Part shown: piece after piece, positions 61,612-64,000 of the stretch | Layout of the letters: each line of letters begins with the position of its first letter | Numbering within the stretch: position 1 is the first letter of the stretch | From: Pseudomonas sp. KUIN-1 | GTDB lineage: Bacteria; Pseudomonadota; Gammaproteobacteria; Pseudomonadales; Pseudomonadaceae | DNA length: 64,000 nt | Direction of reading: 5' to 3' | Assembly: GCF_009176725.1 (NCBI RefSeq) | Contig: NZ_AP020337.1 | Location: 1,302,001-1,366,000 of the forward strand | Program-made: the position numbers and the translations under genes | Notes under the pieces: model-generated | Databases searched by the model: none | What the model was told of the DNA's origin: nothing | What the model saw: the letters and a program-made list of their open reading frames with translations, nothing else

Positions 61612-61770
61612 GCCTTGTCGGTCCTCTTCGCTGACGGGCCCCCGGACGTTTGCAATTGCTATCACTCTCGGACCGACGCCTCATTGCCTTGCCTGTTCGC
61701 AAGCAAGTCGTCCGGCCAGACTCGTCTCGGCGCGTTGCTACGCAACTTAAGCAATAGAGAGGGAGTTTCA

Positions 61771-63222
61771 ATGCACATCAACCGAACCTGCAGCTCGCAG
61801 CCCAGCATCGAGCTGGAGCGCTTTTATTCCGCATCGCAATCATTGGCCTCCAGTTCCGTACGCGAGCTCAGCCCTGCCGAACACGCTAATCTGCAAGCCA
61901 TTACCGATTACCTGAAAGATCATGTATTCGCTGCGCACAAACTGCCGTTGAGTGAGTCGGCCGTCGATCAGGATGCCGTTCATGCGCACAACGAGCAACT
62001 CGACAACATCATCGATGCTCGCGCCAGACGCTTGCTGGACGAGGGCGAAACGCCTGCCACCATTGCCGACACCTTCGCCAAGGCGGAGAAGTTCGACAGG
62101 ATGGCAACCACCGCTTCGATCACGCTGCGCGCCACGCCGTTTGCCGCTGCGTCGGTGCTGCAATACATGCAGCCTGCCATCAACAAGGGCGACTGGCTGC
62201 CGATGCCGCTCAAACCCCTGACGCCATTTGTGTCCGGGGCGCTGTCCGGGATCATGGATCAGGTCGGCACTACGGTCATGAATCGCGCCACGGGCAACCT
62301 GCACTACCTGAGTACCCCGCCTGAGAAACTGCATGATGCGATGGCGGCTTCCGTGAAGCGTCATTCGCCGGGTGTCATGCGTCAGGCGGTGGATCTGGGT
62401 ATTGCCATCCAGGCTTACAGCGCGCGAAATGCGGTGCGTACCGTGCTGGCGCCAGCACTGGCATCCAGACCCGCCGTGCAGGGTGCGGTCGACATCAGCG
62501 TGTCGGCGGCAGGTGGCCTGGCGGCCAACGCGGGGTTCGGCAATCGTATGCACAGTGTGCAGGCGCGTGATCACTTGCGCGGCGGTGCGTTCGTGCTCGG
62601 CATCAAGGACCAGGAACCCAAGGCAGACTTGAGTGAAGAAACCGACTGGCTCGTGGCTTACAAAGCGATCAAGTCAGCCAGCTACTCCGGCGCGGCGCTG
62701 AACGCAGGCAAGCGGGTGGCTGGCCTGCCGCTGGACGTCGCCACCGACGGCCTGAAAGCGGTGAGAAGCCTGGTGTCGGCCACCGGTCTGGCGCAAAACG
62801 GGCTGGCCCTGGCAGGCGGCTTTGCCGGCGTGGGCAAATTGCAGGAGATGGCGACCAAAAATATCACTGATCCGGCCACCAAGGCGGCGGTCAGCCAACT
62901 GACCAATATGGCCGCCTCGGCAGGCGTTTTTGCGGCCTGGACCACCGCAGCGGTCGCAACCGATCCCGCGGTGAAAAAAGCTGAGTCGTTCTTGCAGGAT
63001 ACGGTCAAATCGGCGGCGTCGAGTTCGACCAGCTATGTAGCTGACCAGACTGTCAAGCTGGCCAAGGCGGGCATTGACGCGAGTGGTGAGGCGATTGCTG
63101 CGACGGGGGCATCCTTGCTTGACACATTACGTCGTCGCAATGCTCGTGAGCCGGACATCGAAGAGGGTGGCATTGCAGCGGGTTCACCGAGCGCGGTGCC
63201 GTTCCAGCCAGGGCGCTCATAA
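61771..63222 (+). CDS. hopAA1: Type III secretion effector HopAA1
   Basis: Effector translocated into plant cells by the Hrp type III system. The ATG at 61771 has GAGGGAG upstream and gives 483 residues, close to HopAA1 of known strains; the ORF extends upstream through the hrp box and is not used. The N terminus is Ser/Gln/Thr-rich and amphipathic (HINRTCSSQPS, SASQSLASSSVRELS), as in secretion signals. The rest matches HopAA1: TPATIADTFAKAEKFDRMAT, LQYMQPAINKGDWLP, ALSGIMDQVGT, KIKSASYSGAALNAGKR-like, LQEMATKNITDPATKAAV. Several hydrophobic Ala/Gly-rich stretches suggest organelle association. Convergent with hrpW, as in the conserved effector locus. Confidence 0.93.
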   Translation: MHINRTCSSQPSIELERFYSASQSLASSSVRELSPAEHANLQAITDYLKDHVFAAHKLPLSESAVDQDAVHAHNEQLDNIIDARARRLLDEGETPATIADTFAKAEKFDRMATTASITLRATPFAAASVLQYMQPAINKGDWLPMPLKPLTPFVSGALSGIMDQVGTTVMNRATGNLHYLSTPPEKLHDAMAASVKRHSPGVMRQAVDLGIAIQAYSARNAVRTVLAPALASRPAVQGAVDISVSAAGGLAANAGFGNRMHSVQARDHLRGGAFVLGIKDQEPKADLSEETDWLVAYKAIKSASYSGAALNAGKRVAGLPLDVATDGLKAVRSLVSATGLAQNGLALAGGFAGVGKLQEMATKNITDPATKAAVSQLTNMAASAGVFAAWTTAAVATDPAVKKAESFLQDTVKSAASSSTSYVADQTVKLAKAGIDASGEAIAATGASLLDTLRRRNAREPDIEEGGIAAGSPSAVPFQPGRS

Positions 63223-63246
63223 GCGTTTCGACCCATAGCCGGTAAA

Positions 63247-63282
63247 GCAAAGGGGCGCCTTCCACGGAGTGCGCCCCTTTGC
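63247..63282. terminator. Bidirectional terminator between hopAA1 and hrpW
   Basis: A perfect 12-bp stem GCAAAGGGGCGC / GCGCCCCTTTGC with a 12-base loop, followed by T-rich sequence on each side. It ends both convergent genes. Confidence 0.9.
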
Positions 63283-63305
63283 TTGTTTCTCATGTATGCG
63301 TCGTA

Positions 63306-64000
63306 TCAGAGCTCGGTGTGCTGGGTAGACGCCTTGGTCTTGTCATAGGCGTGCTTGACGTCGGTCATGGCGATGTCGCCAGTGGCCAGTTTCAGATCGT
63401 CACTGTCGCTTTTGACGAGTGCGAACTTGCCATGGGTCGCGTCCACGCCATTGAGCTCGACACTCATGTCATCAAACTGCTTGCCACCATTGGTGCGGAC
63501 CAGCGTACCGAAATCGGTGGCCTTGAAACCGTCGACTTTCAGGTGGGTATCGGCATTGAGCTGAATGACCTTGTCATCGGCACCGTTGGCGCTGCTGTTA
63601 GTGATGTTCAGGTTGGTGACCTTTGCGCCGCCTTCGCCCTTGACCGTGATCATGTCTTCACCGACGTTCTGGGCGTGCACGTTATCAATGGTGACTTGCT
63701 CCGAGTTTTTGGCATTCACGTGGATGCCGTCGGCTTCGTTCTCGCCCAGGTTCACGTTTTTCAGCACAGCGCCTTCGGCCAGTTCGAACAGGGGCTTCTG
63801 ATGTTCGTCCTGATCGCCGGTGCCCATCGACTTGTCGGCGGTAAAGGTTGCACCGTGGCCGTCATACACCTGGCCAGCACCGACTTTGATGGTGTCTTTC
63901 ACGACATTGACGTCACCGGATTGCTCAAGGGATTCCGTTGTATCCGAAACCGTGGTGTTGCCCGAGCTGCGGCCGGGATTGGCCAGTTGCGGGGTGACTT
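63306..64000 (-). CDS. hrpW: HrpW harpin, pectate-lyase-like C-terminal part (continues outside)
   Basis: Extracellular type III helper protein. The visible 230 residues are the C-terminal pectate-lyase-like (PL3) domain: DTIKVGAGQVYDGHGATFTA, FELAEGAVLKNVNLGENEADGIHV, VTIDNVHAQNVGEDMITVKG, DKVIQLNADTHLKVDGF, and RTNGGKQFDD. These strands form a right-handed beta-helix. The glycine-rich harpin N terminus lies past the window edge; the first visible residues (PQLANPGRSSGNTTVSD) are the low-complexity linker. Its order, convergent with hopAA1, is that of the conserved effector locus. Confidence 0.93.
   Translation of the reverse strand, partial: VTPQLANPGRSSGNTTVSDTTESLEQSGDVNVVKDTIKVGAGQVYDGHGATFTADKSMGTGDQDEHQKPLFELAEGAVLKNVNLGENEADGIHVNAKNSEQVTIDNVHAQNVGEDMITVKGEGGAKVTNLNITNSSANGADDKVIQLNADTHLKVDGFKATDFGTLVRTNGGKQFDDMSVELNGVDATHGKFALVKSDSDDLKLATGDIAMTDVKHAYDKTKASTQHTEL

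Overview
The window is a high-GC gammaproteobacterial chromosome segment, almost certainly from the Pseudomonas syringae group. The right end carries a HopAA1-type type III effector with a HrpL-type promoter motif, followed convergently by the C-terminal part of the HrpW harpin/pectate-lyase protein. This is one end of the conserved effector locus next to the hrp/hrc cluster. The other genes (dsbB-cyoABCDE, CheV, Pseudomonas-type MCP and GGDEF proteins, a CupX-like fimbrial operon) fit the same assignment.

Left part (1-12 kb): the start of an RND multidrug efflux operon (adaptor plus truncated pump, minus strand), then a chaperone-usher fimbrial cluster on the plus strand (two pilin-like subunits, chaperone, usher, second chaperone, tip adhesin). 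After these come a small hypothetical protein, a YkgJ Fe-S/zinc cluster protein, a GNAT acetyltransferase and a CheV-type CheW-receiver protein. Middle-left (12-26 kb): dsbB, the cytochrome bo3 quinol oxidase operon cyoABCDE, a glycosyltransferase/acyltransferase pair, ilvE, an unidentified gene with Cys/His motifs, an MCP, a PheC-like periplasmic protein, and an ArsR regulator next to a medium-chain dehydrogenase. The last two share an inverted-repeat operator candidate.

Middle (27-36 kb): periplasmic Cu/Zn superoxide dismutase, a DUF2945 gene broken by one in-frame stop, an exported M20 peptidase, two cyclic-di-GMP proteins (PAS-PAS-GGDEF and GAF-PAS-GGDEF-EAL) flanking a GntP-type gluconate permease with a likely TTG start, and a small AT-richer toxin-antitoxin-like pair with a zeta-like P-loop protein.

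36.9-46.9 kb is a tightly overlapping ten-gene minus-strand operon. Transcription starts at the right: allophanate hydrolase, Tat-exported BMP-type binding protein, two permeases, formamidase, biuret-hydrolase-type cysteine hydrolase, double ABC ATPase, a second isochorismatase-fold hydrolase, an AtzH/HpxZ-type DUF3225 protein and a GntR regulator. It reads as a dedicated uptake and hydrolysis pathway for a ureido/biuret-like nitrogen source, ending in ammonia and CO2. Directly upstream lie a sigma-54-like -24/-12 motif and a TGTATACA palindrome that could be the GntR operator.

Right part (47-64 kb): glyoxalase-like protein, Lrp/AsnC regulator divergent from a LysE exporter, sugar-type MFS transporter, glutathione S-transferase, about five tandem copies of a 113-bp dyad-rich repeat, a DUF2986 protein, an OPT transporter and an alpha/beta hydrolase. 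Next is a catabolic island (split transketolase, MFS transporter, SDR dehydrogenase, divergent LysR), then a bestrophin-like channel and the effector-locus edge. I saw no rRNA, tRNA, insertion sequence or CRISPR array.
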